Source of the DNA: Protopterus annectens
Taxonomy: Eukaryota > Chordata > Ceratodontiformes > Protopteridae
Direction: 5' to 3'
DNA length: 64,000 bases
Assembly (NCBI RefSeq): GCF_019279795.1
Contig: NC_056745.1
Location: forward strand, 510,847,823-510,911,822
Each line of letters begins with the position of its first letter. Positions within the stretch are counted from its first letter, which is position 1. A model generated the notes under the pieces. The model was not told where the DNA came from, ran no database searches, and saw only the letters and a list, made by a program, of their open reading frames with translations. The translations under genes were made by a program, and so were the position numbers. Shown one piece after another: positions 22,280 to 32,854 of this stretch.

Positions 22280-22753
22280 TGCTCACTTGCCACCAGGCTT
22301 AAATGATGTGGTGTCTATTTCAAGTAAATTAAAGTTAAGAGTATTTGACAGATGAGTTTTTTTAGTTATTGGTATCAGGTGTGTTTATCCCATTTATTAT
22401 AGATAGTATGGATTCTTTTATTTTGGATGAATGTATATTCATTTTATATTTACAGCTGTTGCATTAGATATGTTGGGATTTAGAATGTTTTCTAAAAATA
22501 ATTATGTATGTACTACTTAACAGTTGGATATTTATTAATGTATATAGTTTTTATGATTGTTGTGATTTTTAGTGTTTAATATTAATTGATGTTGATTGTT
22601 AGGTAGGGTGTGCTCAGTATATATATGACTGCATTTGCTCTGTTAGTCTGAAGAAGTTTGGTGATATCTACCAAACAAAAGCGCTCACTGTTGTATGTGA
22701 AATAAAGCTTTGGATTTTATTTGTGGATTCCAGTCTGCGTGGAATTTCTTTTT
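22262..22753 (+). repeat. Penelope-like element, right inverted arm with hammerhead-like core
   Basis: CTGAAGA at 22648-22654 is followed by the perfect seven-base stem GTTTGGT/ACCAAAC (22656-22662 and 22670-22676) and then AAAA. This is the layout CUGANGA-stem II-GAAA of the hammerhead ribozymes known in Penelope-like terminal repeats, with the expected G after stem II replaced by A. Self-cleavage by this copy is therefore doubtful. Confidence 0.55.
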
Positions 22754-22773
22754 ACTTGTTGGTCATTTTGTTT

Positions 22774-22788
22774 GTTAGCAGACGGGTT
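22774..22788 (+). repeat. Target-site duplication of the Penelope-like insertion (right copy)
   Basis: Second copy of the duplicated site. DIRS-B Gag-like sequence continues from here. Confidence 0.65.
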
Positions 22789-23929
22789 CTTAAAAAGGAA
22801 TTTATGTGAGTCCAGTACTCTGTAAAACCTGTCTGGTTTGCGAAGGGCTGGGGGAAGGGAGTCTGGATTGAGAGATGATTCCATAAAGACATCTTCTACC
22901 ACTTTCAAAACTGGAGGGATAGCCAAGGGTTTATGTTGAGGGACATCAAGGAACTCCCTGACCCTCTTTTTTGTTTGGGGGACTCCTGTGCCTGCCACTG
23001 GAAAAACTCTCTCATGGCATGTAGTGTCTCCCCAAAGGTAATGTCCTCAGGGGGTGAAGCAGAAGGCAACACCTCTTCTGAGTCAGAATTCTCAAAGGAG
23101 GTAAAGAAAGATTTTTCTTAGAGACTTCCTGATCAGTCTTCATCTGAATCAGGGGGTTCTGAAAAGGCCTTAGGTGTAGGGTCTCTCTTTTTCCTGGGGA
23201 AGATTCAGGGGGAGGTTGCCTGCCTCTGACCAAAGAAATAAGGTCCTCAGCCAACTTGACCAAATCCTGCTGGCAATCTGTGGGATGGGAGCTGGTAGGT
23301 GTAGGCACAGAAACTAAGGTCAAAATCTTTTTAGATGTAGCTTTTGCCTTGGGCTTATGCAAGTCCGCTGCTCTGACGCCATTCTCCTTGAAAGAAATAC
23401 CCAATGTTGGTAGATGTCCCGAAGGGGCGTCATCAGTTGAGAATCATTCGCCGGAAGCAAAGGTCTGCTTAGCAACTCCAGACCCAACCGACAAACTGAA
23501 TGTCAAGACCTAAGTTGAAGTTGAGGGACCCAACAGCATGTCAGACTCCAAAAGGCCTGTGCCACTACCTCGTTCACAGAAGAGGGCTGCAAAGATGCCT
23601 CTCCTTACTCTGTGATAATGAGCCTTGGGGGATTGGCGGATGGAGAAAGGTTGTCATCGGAGGCCCTAAGTTTGGGTCTTTTTTCACTTAGGGAGCTTAA
23701 CCTCAGGACGACCGATGGACACCATAATGCGATGGTAAGCAGATTGCTGACTAAGGTGCTTAGATGAGATTTCGGCTCTACAACTTTTAGTCCTAGCATT
23801 AAAAAGGGTGGTAGTTTGGGATGCCATGATTTCAGCCTAAACAAGCAACACACAAAGTATGAAAGTGTCTGTGTGGATTTGTTTACCACATTGGAGACAG
23901 TTGTTAACTTTATCTGACATGAGTAGCAA

Positions 23930-24153
23930 GTAAGAAAAAGAGTTCCCCAATGGGGTAATTAGCTTTAGAAGAATTTCTAATGTCATGGCATCAGCTGGCT
24001 CCCCTTTATACCCAACCTTCCTGACATCAGGGTAGGGCATCTGCCAACTCAAGGAAGAGGGAGTTTTTCTACTCTGGTAGTCAGGCCAACCAAGGGCTTC
24101 TGTAGCAGGAAATCCCATAATTCAGGACTGCAACAGTGAAGCATGAAGAACAT
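23930..24153 (-). repeat. DIRS-B right inverted terminal repeat
   Basis: Inverted copy of 7938-8170, with TTTATACCC at 24005-24013 (GGGTATAAA on the element's strand). It ends GCATGAAGAACAT, as predicted by the internal complementary region. Confidence 0.8.
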
Positions 24154-26784
24154 CATGATTTGCAGAAGAATTCTGTGTTAAACTTTCAGGGAATCATAAG
24201 TAATACCATGACCAAAATCAGAGATCTGTAGCAGATCATTGCTTTAATTCAGTAACCAAATGGTGACAAAGTATGCAAGAAACATTGTTATTACAGTATA
24301 TAGATATAAAAGTTACAATTTTTCCAACCAACAGGCACAAGATTAATGTGCCAAGGGGCATACTGCTAAATGGAGTTGTATGGAAAGATCTACTACAGAA
24401 AACAAACTGATACTTGCTTCAACTAAATTCTGAGTTACTGTAAAATGATTCAACATTATACCAGTCACAGAAGCATGTGCTCACCAAGACAGCAGTAAAC
24501 AGTAGAATGTCACAACAAACCATAAGCATTTCACAAATCAGCAGCTGAAGGGAAAGAGACAATTCCTTTGAGTTTTATTATTCCTTTGAATAATTTGCTA
24601 TTACATTACAGTAATAGCTATGCACCCCACTATGAGCAAAACCATAGCAAATTTCGCCAGATCAAGAGCATCATGAGCTTAGAGACTTCTAACTACCTGA
24701 GGGAGGGGGTTGATAAAGATCTTTCAAGATAGCAGGTTATTAATGACCAAGTATGTGGCATGTGATTTCCTGAAGAAATATGCTTCCAGAAATATGACTA
24801 CCATACAGTCCCACTAACAAAATCAACAGGTGTATGTGAAGGACATAAAATTGTTTTAACTATCATCAACTAAAAAATACTGTGCTGAAAGTTCAGATAA
24901 GAGATGAATCAGAAAAAATGCCTATTATGCTTCAACAGTAAGCTAGACTTGTACATTCCCTTTAAAAAATATATCTGTCACAGCACAGCAGATAAACAAT
25001 GTACATTGGGGCCATTTACCTACATAAAGATTTGAAAAGAAACTTTAAGCTTCCTTAAGTCCACAACATTTGCCACATCCTGCATGTGCATTTTGCCAAA
25101 TAAACATTCAAGATACTTTCATAACTTCCCCTTTATCCATAATCTCTCCCCTTCAACTCCAGTTTCTTCATTACAATTAAATAATTTTGTTAGGTTATGG
25201 AAGACCTCACTTTACTCTACACAGGTTTCTAGGCCACCTGCTTTTGACATCTAAGTTTAGTATTTATTGCCAGGTTTTGTTCTGTGAATCACTGTGACAA
25301 ATTATTCATGCCAGTCACAGAGGGTGTTTAAGGTAAGAGCACCATAATCTTCATTTTATTTGTTTGCAGAAGGCCTGAAAATCCAGCCAGCTTCCAGAAC
25401 AAAGCACCCACCTCCCTCCAAGTTTAGCGGACATCCACCCCTCAGGAACACCCTGATGTTCACTGCATAAAACTAATATCTGCCTTCACCATTTCAGGTC
25501 TTTATCACACTACAGTTTATAACATGTGCACTACCACTGCATCCACAGTTAAACATTTGGCCTAGACTGGAGCTTGGTACAGGAAAGTACTGAACAGGAG
25601 ATTTTTGTGCACACATTAATTTTGGTAACTTTGAATTGTTTAGCTTAGTCAAATGTCCTGCAATATTTCTGGGTTTTTGTCTACCCCAAGAAAAGCATAT
25701 CAAGTGGAAGACATATCCTACGCAAAGGGTTCTTTGCTTGTGTATTTTGTCTAAATGCAGAACACTAAGGAAGGCTGCAGGATTAACAAAGGACTCACAG
25801 TAAGACTGCTTAAAAATAGCTAGTATTCCTGGTAAAAAGATGAAGACAGAAGCCCTGAAGTTTGCAACCATTCTGTCACTTTGCTTTACAGTTTGTCCTA
25901 GGTCTCAGACATCTCCCATTTAATAAGGGCATCAAGGAGAAAGCAGATATGGATTGTGTGTTGTCTTATGACTTCACTATCTGGCATGTGCTCCTGGCTT
26001 AAAAACATCATCCCCAGTTTGGCACCTTTGTAACCATATGGGACTATACAGCTCAAGCTTCAGAAGGCCCTGACAAAGCCCCTTTGAGTCACCATGTCAA
26101 GGGATACAAGCATGTCCCAGAGAACTGAGGAACATGATGTAACCTAAAGAAATCAACGGCAAACATCCATAGCCAAACACTGTTTTGGGGAGTTCGGCAA
26201 AACAGTACTGTCCACCCATCAGTTTGTGCTGTAAAAAGTTAATTTTACTGTAATTTTTTTTTCCTCGTAGGGCAAGCCACTGAGCATACAAACCTCCGTT
26301 TAGAAGATGAAGTGTAACCAGGAGCATAACCTAGTTAAATGATTTCATGCACAGATGCAAATGCTGGGCAAGATAATCAAATCCTAGATTACCTGGAGAA
26401 AATCATTAACAGGTTATAGCCGTAATCCTCTATGGTTATCACTATGCAGTTACGTAACCTTTCTTGCTGCTGAACACTTTCAAAAATGGGTAGAGACAAG
26501 CAAAATCTCTGTTTATACTCCATGTAATATGGGTGACATTGCCAGGAGAGTCTACACTGTGGGTTTCACTGTAAATAAAATGGGATCCTCAGTTTGACTT
26601 TGCTCTGCTTGTTTGCTAATGTGTGGCACTGGCATCAAAAACATTACAGAAGTCTCCACTGGCAAAAGTATTTTTACACAATATGCAAACACAAGTTTGT
26701 ACACAAGTACGTGCTGCATATACTAAACAAAGTATGCCCAAGTGTTTTTTTGTAAAAGATAGCCATATGCTCTACTGAAAAAGT
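24154..26784. other. No recognisable feature
   Basis: About 2.6 kb of AT-rich sequence. I see no repeat termini, no LINE or DIRS translation, and no exon with convincing splice sites and coding bias. A 125-residue minus-strand open frame (25494-25871) has no recognisable motif. It is probably intergenic, intronic or very old transposon sequence. Confidence 0.5.
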
Positions 26785-27060
26785 ACAGTTGTGCAAGTTG
26801 CTCTTACCATAACAGTAGGTGTTCTAATTATTCATTGCTGCAGTAGCCTTAGGCTATATGGGTTGTATCCTGCCCATGTTGCAGCAACCTGACACCTTCA
26901 CAAAGCTCTGGCTCCCTCCCACACCTACACTAACTGATAAATGGCCTGCTCCTTGGTGGGAAGAATGGAAACAACTTCAGCACTTTCTTGCCACAGAGAG
27001 GAAGCAGCTCTGAGGCTTTAAAGGAGCAGTAATCTGCTTCAGGCTTCATTTCTGGCAGAC
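26785..27060 (+). mobile_element. Solo DIRS terminal-repeat relic
   Basis: It starts GTACAGTTGTGCAAG, then CTTACCATAACAGTAGGTG and CATTGCTGCAGTAG. These are variants of the DIRS-B/E/F terminal motifs GTACAGTT, ACCATAAATGTAG and TTGCTGCAGTC in the same order. It ends near the TTCTTGCCAC motif, equivalent to TTTCTTGCCCC in the other terminal repeats. No coding region or partner repeat is seen nearby. Confidence 0.6.
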
Positions 27061-27773
27061 TTTCCCCATAGGAGAACTCTTTCACATGGAAACTGCTTTA
27101 AGAAAACATTTATACATTTTATTTTCTGACAAATTATTTCCCTTTAAGAAACCCACTATATTTTTACAATATTTTTAGAACAGGGCTTATGTTTAAGCAT
27201 ATGGGGTATAATTAATTTTGTAGTAGAAATGTAATGCTTTTGAGAACTTTTGCCTGGACAACTTTTAAGGACTGGGGAAAATTTTTAGAAGGCAGGAAAG
27301 GTGTTTTATGTTGAATGCCTGTGTACAGTTACTGACAACTTGCCTTCAATTATTTCTGTCAGTGCACTTCAGGAAAGAACAGAGTTCTGTCAAGGATTTG
27401 TGTATACTACTTATGAACACTTGTCTAACAATTTACCTTTGAACACACTCTCTCCAACAAGGCTTACTAGCAATCAGGCTTCTTCCTCTGCTACAGCATG
27501 GATACTTTGTACAGTTCTGCTGGCTCTTCTCCAGACATGTCCAAAGAACACAATCCATATAGCCAAAGGCTACTGCAGCAGTGAGAATAATTAACATGTC
27601 AGTACTGCCAGATAAATAACTAGTGTGTTTGGAAATGTAAAGTACACTGCAAAACAGTAGGGAGAAAAGCATTACAGAAGCCCTTTTGGAATGTTGTGGG
27701 AATTGGTGTATGTTTGTTCAGATGGGTTAATGCTACAAGTAGTCAATTGCCGACAATGACTCAACTAAACCTA
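27061..27773. other. No recognisable feature
   Basis: AT-rich sequence with a 97-residue plus-strand open frame (27301-27594) that has no recognisable motif. No repeat ends identified. Confidence 0.4.
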
Positions 27774-28290
27774 AAAAAAGTTATGTACTCACCATAATAT
27801 TCCATCTGTGTTGTCCATTTTCATTCTTCTTCAATATATGGGTTCGGATCCAATCTGAAGGATCTGACTTGGCCCCTGTTTTACAGCTCATGGATATTAC
27901 GGGTCTATATCATATTCTCGAAAGCCAACAATGTCAAATCTGACATTGTCGACATGAGAATATTGAACACTCAGAATCTTGAGCGTGTAAATGGAAATCT
28001 CTGTAAGGGGAGATTTCGGTTTACTGCAATGTAGTGTGGTCTTGGAGCTTGTATATTTAAGTAGCAGGGGGTGTGGGGGGTACAGGGAGGCTTGTCCCCC
28101 TGCTTAAACCCATTAGGGTACTTTTTTCTTTTTTGTCTTTTTATAAGGTTGATGTTTGAAGACGTTGACCATATGTTGTTCGATGCTTTCAAACATCAAT
28201 CTTATAATATACAGACCCGATATTACAAGCTCTTGAGTTTCCTCCCTTATCCACATTGTCATAGTCCCCCTCATTTTCCAGATCTTGTTT
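27774..28290 (+). repeat. DIRS-D left inverted terminal repeat (with MITE inside)
   Basis: The outer 100 bases resemble DIRS-A 773-870. The repeat is interrupted by the MITE at 27893-28227 and continues to about 28290. Confidence 0.65.
27893..28227. mobile_element. MITE-1: inverted-repeat element with GC-rich hairpin core
   Basis: Ends read GATATTACGGGTCTATAT and, inverted, TGTAATATCGGGTCTGTAT. It is flanked by AGCTCATG (27885-27892) and AGCTCTTG (28228-28235), a candidate 8-base target duplication as made by hAT transposons. The centre holds GCAGGGGGTGTGGGG and GGCTTGTCCCCCTGC, a GC-rich hairpin that is closely similar in MITE-2 at 49791-50112. No coding capacity. Confidence 0.55.
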
Positions 28291-28439
28291 GCAGCTTATT
28301 GTATGATGTAATTAAATTTTAGCCCTAATACAGAAAGTCACTATATGGAGCTCAAATAGAAGGAATTTTGGTTCCTATAATACTCTCCCACTCTTCCAGA
28401 AATCATCAAAAGAAACAGGGCAGAGGTCCAGAGGAATGG

Positions 28440-28535
28440 GAGTTGAGGAAGAATGAAAATGGACAACGGAGATGGAACATTATGTTGAGTACATAAATTA
28501 TTTTATGCAATGTCATAAATTTTCATTCCTTCCTC
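28440..28535. repeat. DIRS-D internal complementary region
   Basis: GAATGAAAATGGACAAC...GGAACATTATGTTGAG complements the element start (27780-27835). It is followed by the inverted outer end of the lost right repeat (TTTTCATTCCTTCCTCAACA). Confidence 0.75.
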
Positions 28536-28593
28536 AACATATGGGACAGAGTGTCCAGCTACTTGAATCCTGGGTGGACTCTAAGGAAGGATA

Positions 28594-28606
28594 TCCCTGA
28601 GTACTG
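28594..28606 (+). repeat. L1-1 target-site duplication (left copy)
   Basis: TCCCTGAGTACTG, matched by TTCCTGAGTATTG at 32842-32854 across the L1-1 insertion. Confidence 0.7.
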
Positions 28607-28632
28607 TTTTTTTTTTTTTTTTTTTTTTTTTT
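28607..28632. repeat. Poly-A tail of L1-1 (poly-T on this strand)
   Basis: A run of about 26 T at the 3' end of L1-1, next to the target-site duplication. Confidence 0.9.
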
Positions 28633-28919
28633 AATAAAAATATCTTTATTAAATTATCATGTATGACATAGGCAATCTTACATTTATATAAATGAAAATA
28701 AACCATAGCAAAACAATTTCAGTTACCAACATTATACAGTTACAGACCGTGTCAACACAAATGTAGCTGCAAACATTATACATCAACTTTTAATATATCC
28801 AGTCATTGTCAGTCAACCATTACATAACTCATTCATATCATGCCTTCTTTTAAACTTCATTCCTCCTCTGCATGTATTGATCCCACATTTCCCATTTTTC
28901 CTATGTAATTTACTCCCTA

Positions 28920-31900
28920 CTGTTTTCTAAAGATACCAGTTCCATTTTATTCTCTCTGTTACTATCTTTGTTACTGCTAGTAAAGTTGGTTTAGATTTTG
29001 AGTTCCATTTTCTAGTAATTGCTTTTTTGGCAGCCACCACAATTAGCCTCAGCAAGGTCTTACTATGGCTAGGCAATTGTGATTCTGTATCATAGCTCAA
29101 AAAATGAATTTCCTTATTTACACCAATTTGCTCAGCCAGTATCTCTGACAGAGTAGTCTTTAGGGAATCTTTAAAGTCATCCAACTCATTACACTCCCAG
29201 AAAATATGTTGCAAGTTACCTCTTTCCTTCCCAATCATACCTCCAACATTTGCTGTCTACCTGAGGAAAAATTCTTTGGAGCCTGCTTTGGGTATAAAAA
29301 TACATATGTAAACATTTCCAGGCAAAAATCCTAACTCTTCTAGATTTTTCTGCATATTTGGGAGACATACATATATCCCTGCATTGTTTCTTTGTGAATT
29401 CCTTATCTAATCTCTCTTCCCAATCCTTCCTAACCTCTGCTGATTGATTCTTATAGTTATTATGCAATATTTTATATGCTGTACTAATTATTCCTTTCTT
29501 AAATACAACTTCTGTTCTAGATTCTACCTACCAATGCTGGTTTTTCATTTAGAAGTCCCCTATTTCTTTCTTTTTGCCAATACTCTGATATCAATCCTTG
29601 ATCTGGAAGGTAATCTCTAACCTGCAGTCCAAAAATCTATTACCTTTCCCTCTCCAATTATTTGCTTCCAAAATCCTTGGTTCCTTTGCTAGTTTTCTCC
29701 AATATATTCCCACCCCTCTTGCCTATTGTCTGTATCCTTAACTGTAGTCATCCCTATCAGCAAAATCTCTTTTCTCCATTCCCATATTGGCTTAGTTTTT
29801 AGAATACATTCTGTTACTTTATGAATATAATATTCTATATGATTACCTTTGTTCTCCTTAAAGGTCTGCATCCAAAATCCCAGTCTCTCCCTGTTATTTC
29901 AGCCCCCCCCCATTTAATGATCCTCCCTTTCCACTTTGAATTATAGTATTCTGCTTGTGCTATGTATAGGAGGCCTTAACTGTGTTGCTTTGAAATACCC
30001 CATCAGCTCGGCTAATCCCAATCCACCCTGTTCTATTGGAAGAAAAAGCTTATCCCACTTAACTCTTGCCATCTTCCCCTCCCAGATAAAATCTTTCAGC
30101 TCTTTATTAATTGCTATCCACACTTCTCCTCTGGTTGATAAAAATATGCCTGACCTGTGTATAACACTAAAGGGACTAAAACATTTTAACTGCTTTTATC
30201 TTACTACTGACAGCCATATAAGAGAGCTTCCATTTTCTCAGTTTTTATATTATTTTTTTATTCTCTTCCCACATATCCTTAGCTGCCACACAGATATTTT
30301 TAATCCATACTCCTAAACACTTAATTTTATCATGTCCCCATAAGTATGGCTGTTGCGGAACCAATTTGTATATGGGCACATAATTCACTGCTATTGCTTT
30401 TATTTTAGCTTCATTAATTTTGTATCCCAAAAAGGTTTGAAATTGTTTCAATATGTTCCATATCACTGTAATGTCCCTTTCTGGTTTTGTCAGGTATAAA
30501 ATAATGTAATCTGCAAATAGAGACAGCTTTGCTTGACTACTATACCAATTATATCCTTGAGTTTCTGAGTCCCTCATTTTCTTTGCCAGTGGTTCTAAAA
30601 ATAATGCAAATAACAAAGGGGAGAGAGGACATCACTGCCTGGTTCCTCTGCTCAAGCAGAGATTATTAGAGAGGACCCCACCCACTTTAATTTTCACCTC
30701 TGATCCCTCATATATCCTCCTAATCAGCCTTATAATTTTATCAAGGAATGCAAATGCTCCCATTGCTCTGCTCATGAAGTCCCAGCTTACTCTGTCAATT
30801 TTTCCTGCATCAAGACCCATCAATAACATTGATATTTTCTTACATTCTTCTTCCTCTGGATCATCACTGATTTATTAATGTTTTGAAATGTTTGCCTCCC
30901 CTCCAAAAAAAACCATTGATCCATATCTATCAATTTTGGCATCACTTTTGTCATTCTTTTAACCATCATAGACATAAATACTTTACAGTCATGATTTAGT
31001 ATTGAAATGTATGAAGCTGGATCTGATGGACCTTTAGGTAGTACAGCTACTACTGCTTTCTTCCAGGATGTTGGTACTTCTCCTCTTAAAATACTGTTAA
31101 ACAAAACCTTCCAGATCTTTATCAGTTTTTTCACTTCTAGCTTCAAACTTCCACATGAATACCATCTATTCCTGGGGACTTTCCTGTAGATTGGTTATAC
31201 ATAACCATTTTATCTCATCTCTTCCTATCCTAACTATTAGTAACTGAGTCTCCTCTACCTCTAACCTTGGCATATTTAATTCTTCCATAAACATGTCCAT
31301 TTGCATATTTTCTTGATTTCCATATTTTCTGCTTTATGCAGACTTTCATAGAATTTCCAAACTATTTTTAATACTTCTACAGGATCCCTACGTTTGGTGA
31401 CAGCCCTTTCTACTTTCTGTTGCCTGAGTCGTTGTGCTAAAAGTTTTTGTGCTCTAGAGTTATTATAAAAAAAAATGTACTTTACAGCAATCTTTCTAAA
31501 CTCATGCATATTATCAAGGTAATTCCTTATTTTCTCTTTAGCATTCTGCAGTTGCTCCTCGTCTTGTTCTGAGATCCCCCTATATTGCAATACTTTAACA
31601 TTTGTCAGTCCCTAAATAATTCGTGTTACTTCTTAACCATATCTCCCGTTCTTTTACTTCAACCCTATTTTTAAATTCCACTTTAATTTTATCCCACTCC
31701 CTAGCTATTTTTTCAGAAGAAATTTCTATCTTTTGCCATCGCTCCTAAATAATTTCCACTACCTATTCCTTAAATTCCTCTTTTTTTCAACAGATAGGTG
31801 GGAAAGTGCCAGTGCCTCATTTTTATTTCATTACCCTGTTTTTATTTTAGTTATTATTGGCACATGATCTGCAATAGTTATTGGGTGTGTATCAAGACCT

Positions 31901-32505
31901 TCAATTAAATGCACATGTTCCTATGAAATGTAAATTCTATTTTAGCCTAGCCCAGTTTTTGTATCTTGGGGAATAATACATACATTCACTCCAAACTCCT
32001 AGTACTGAATTCACATCTTCCATGCCAAATATTTTCATAAATTTCTTTAAAAATCTACCTTCTTTTGTTATATTTTCCTTTCTGGATCCCCCAGACACAT
32101 CTTCACTGTTGTAAATCAAATTCCAGTCCACACCTATAAGTAATATTCCTTGTTGAAAGTTGATTATTTCTCCCACAATTTACTTAAGTTCTATTATAGC
32201 AGTTTTCGGTGCAATATAAATCCATGCCAGTGTAATCCTCCTCCCTTGCCAGTAGCCCCTTATTACTATCAGTCTTCCATTATTGTCTTTTTTATATCCT
32301 CTTCTATTATTATTGAAGCTTCTCTTGCAATTAATATAAGTACGCCTCTCTTCCTTTGCCCCTGGTATTCTGCTGGATAACCATCCTGAAAACCTTTCTG
32401 TAGCATAGCTATTTGCACTCTACATTTTTTAAATATAATTCACTACTCTTTCTTTTTTGCATTTATCTGTGAGACCATTAATGTTTAAGGACAATATAAA
32501 AAGAG
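28920..32505 (-). pseudogene. L1-1 ORF2 (endonuclease, reverse transcriptase, C-terminal zinc knuckle)
   Basis: The endonuclease remnant at 31937-32176 includes LIGVDWNLIYNSEDVSGG (DxN box region). The RT at 30245-30616 includes LALFLEP-like LFALFLEPLAKKMRD and LSLFADYIILYL, where the usual second Asp of FADD is Tyr, so catalysis is lost. A conserved KDFIWEGK segment lies at 29941-30123. The C-terminus at 28927-29467 shows DSKCWRYDWEGKRG and HIFWEC, the L1 terminal C...C..H..C motif. Several in-frame stops and frameshifts separate these pieces. Confidence 0.8.
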
Positions 32506-32703
32506 TCATATTATTGAGGGATTATTATTCCCATCTTTTATGTATAATAGCTTTTTTTGTTAAATGTCTAGTTCCAGTTTTTGTGTTACATGCATGTACC
32601 ACTGGCAGGTTAATCTTTTATAGAACCATTTCTTGTCTTCTGTATTTGCGCTTATGTCACGTCTTGCAGAACTTTTTGTTTTATTGAAAACCCTCAAACA
32701 AAA

Positions 32704-32726
32704 ACACACACACACACACACACACA
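32704..32726. repeat. (AC)n microsatellite
   Basis: Alternating AC of about 23 bases in the ORF1-ORF2 spacer of L1-1. The other two L1 copies carry a shorter GT run at the same place (38445-38460 and 55850-55860). Confidence 0.9.
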
Positions 32727-32841
32727 AAATACCCCATAAAACCTATAAACTTAATAATAACAAAAACAATGTACATAATAAGAACAAAAGTTCTAAACTG
32801 ATAGCCACATCCACAGGCTTTAGACAACAACAAAAAAGTCA

Positions 32842-32854
32842 TTCCTGAGTATTG
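32842..32854 (+). repeat. L1-1 target-site duplication (right copy)
   Basis: TTCCTGAGTATTG. The DIRS-D recombinase reading resumes from here. Confidence 0.7.

Larger units (their letters stand above)
21474..22773 (-). mobile_element. Penelope-like element with inverted terminal arms, inserted in DIRS-B
   Basis: Two long inverted arms (about 21475-21905 and 22262-22753) flank a central block encoding a GIY-YIG endonuclease fragment. The right arm has about 110 extra bases (about 22357-22466). Penelope-like elements often carry their terminal repeat in inverted orientation upstream of a 5'-truncated body, which this matches. The insertion is bounded by a candidate target duplication GTTAGCAGA(G/C)GG(G)TT. 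The reverse-transcriptase part is absent. Confidence 0.75.
17130..23922 (-). pseudogene. DIRS-B Gag-like region (split by two insertions)
   Basis: The N-terminus at about 23898-23922 reads MSDKVNNCLQCGKQI, matching the start in DIRS-C, E and F. Middle segments RVREFLDVPQHKPLAIPPV (about 22880-22960) and a SCQFHMIKYQQ piece (about 17650-17690) are also shared. A CR1 LINE and a Penelope-like element divide it. Fossil with many breaks. Confidence 0.7.
7938..24153 (-). mobile_element. DIRS-B: DIRS-type retrotransposon carrying four nested insertions
   Basis: The left terminal repeat starts near 7938 and the matching inverted repeat ends near 24153. An internal complementary region at about 8325-8415 carries both outer ends, including the CATGAAGAACAT end. 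The span is over 16 kb because four later elements sit inside it: DIRS-C, an ATTT-tailed insertion, a CR1 LINE and a Penelope-like element. Without them the element is about 5.5 kb. The terminal repeats are about 85 per cent alike by eye, so it is the older copy of its stack. It is broken, with many breaks. Confidence 0.85.
28607..32841 (-). mobile_element. L1-1: 5'-truncated L1 LINE inserted in DIRS-D
   Basis: On the minus strand the copy starts in the spacer between ORF1 and ORF2 and runs through ORF2 to a 3' UTR ending in an AATAAAGATATTTTTATT segment and poly-A (the poly-T at 28607-28632). It lies within the DIRS-D recombinase region, flanked by a 13-base duplication with two differences. 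ORF2 is interrupted by several stops and frameshifts. The length, about 4.2 kb, fits 5' truncation during target-primed reverse transcription. Confidence 0.88.

Noticed and set aside
25494-25871. 125-residue minus-strand open frame
   Set aside because: No domain, no splice context, no repeated copy in the window; consistent with chance.
27301-27594. 97-residue plus-strand open frame
   Set aside because: No motif and no support from flanking structure.
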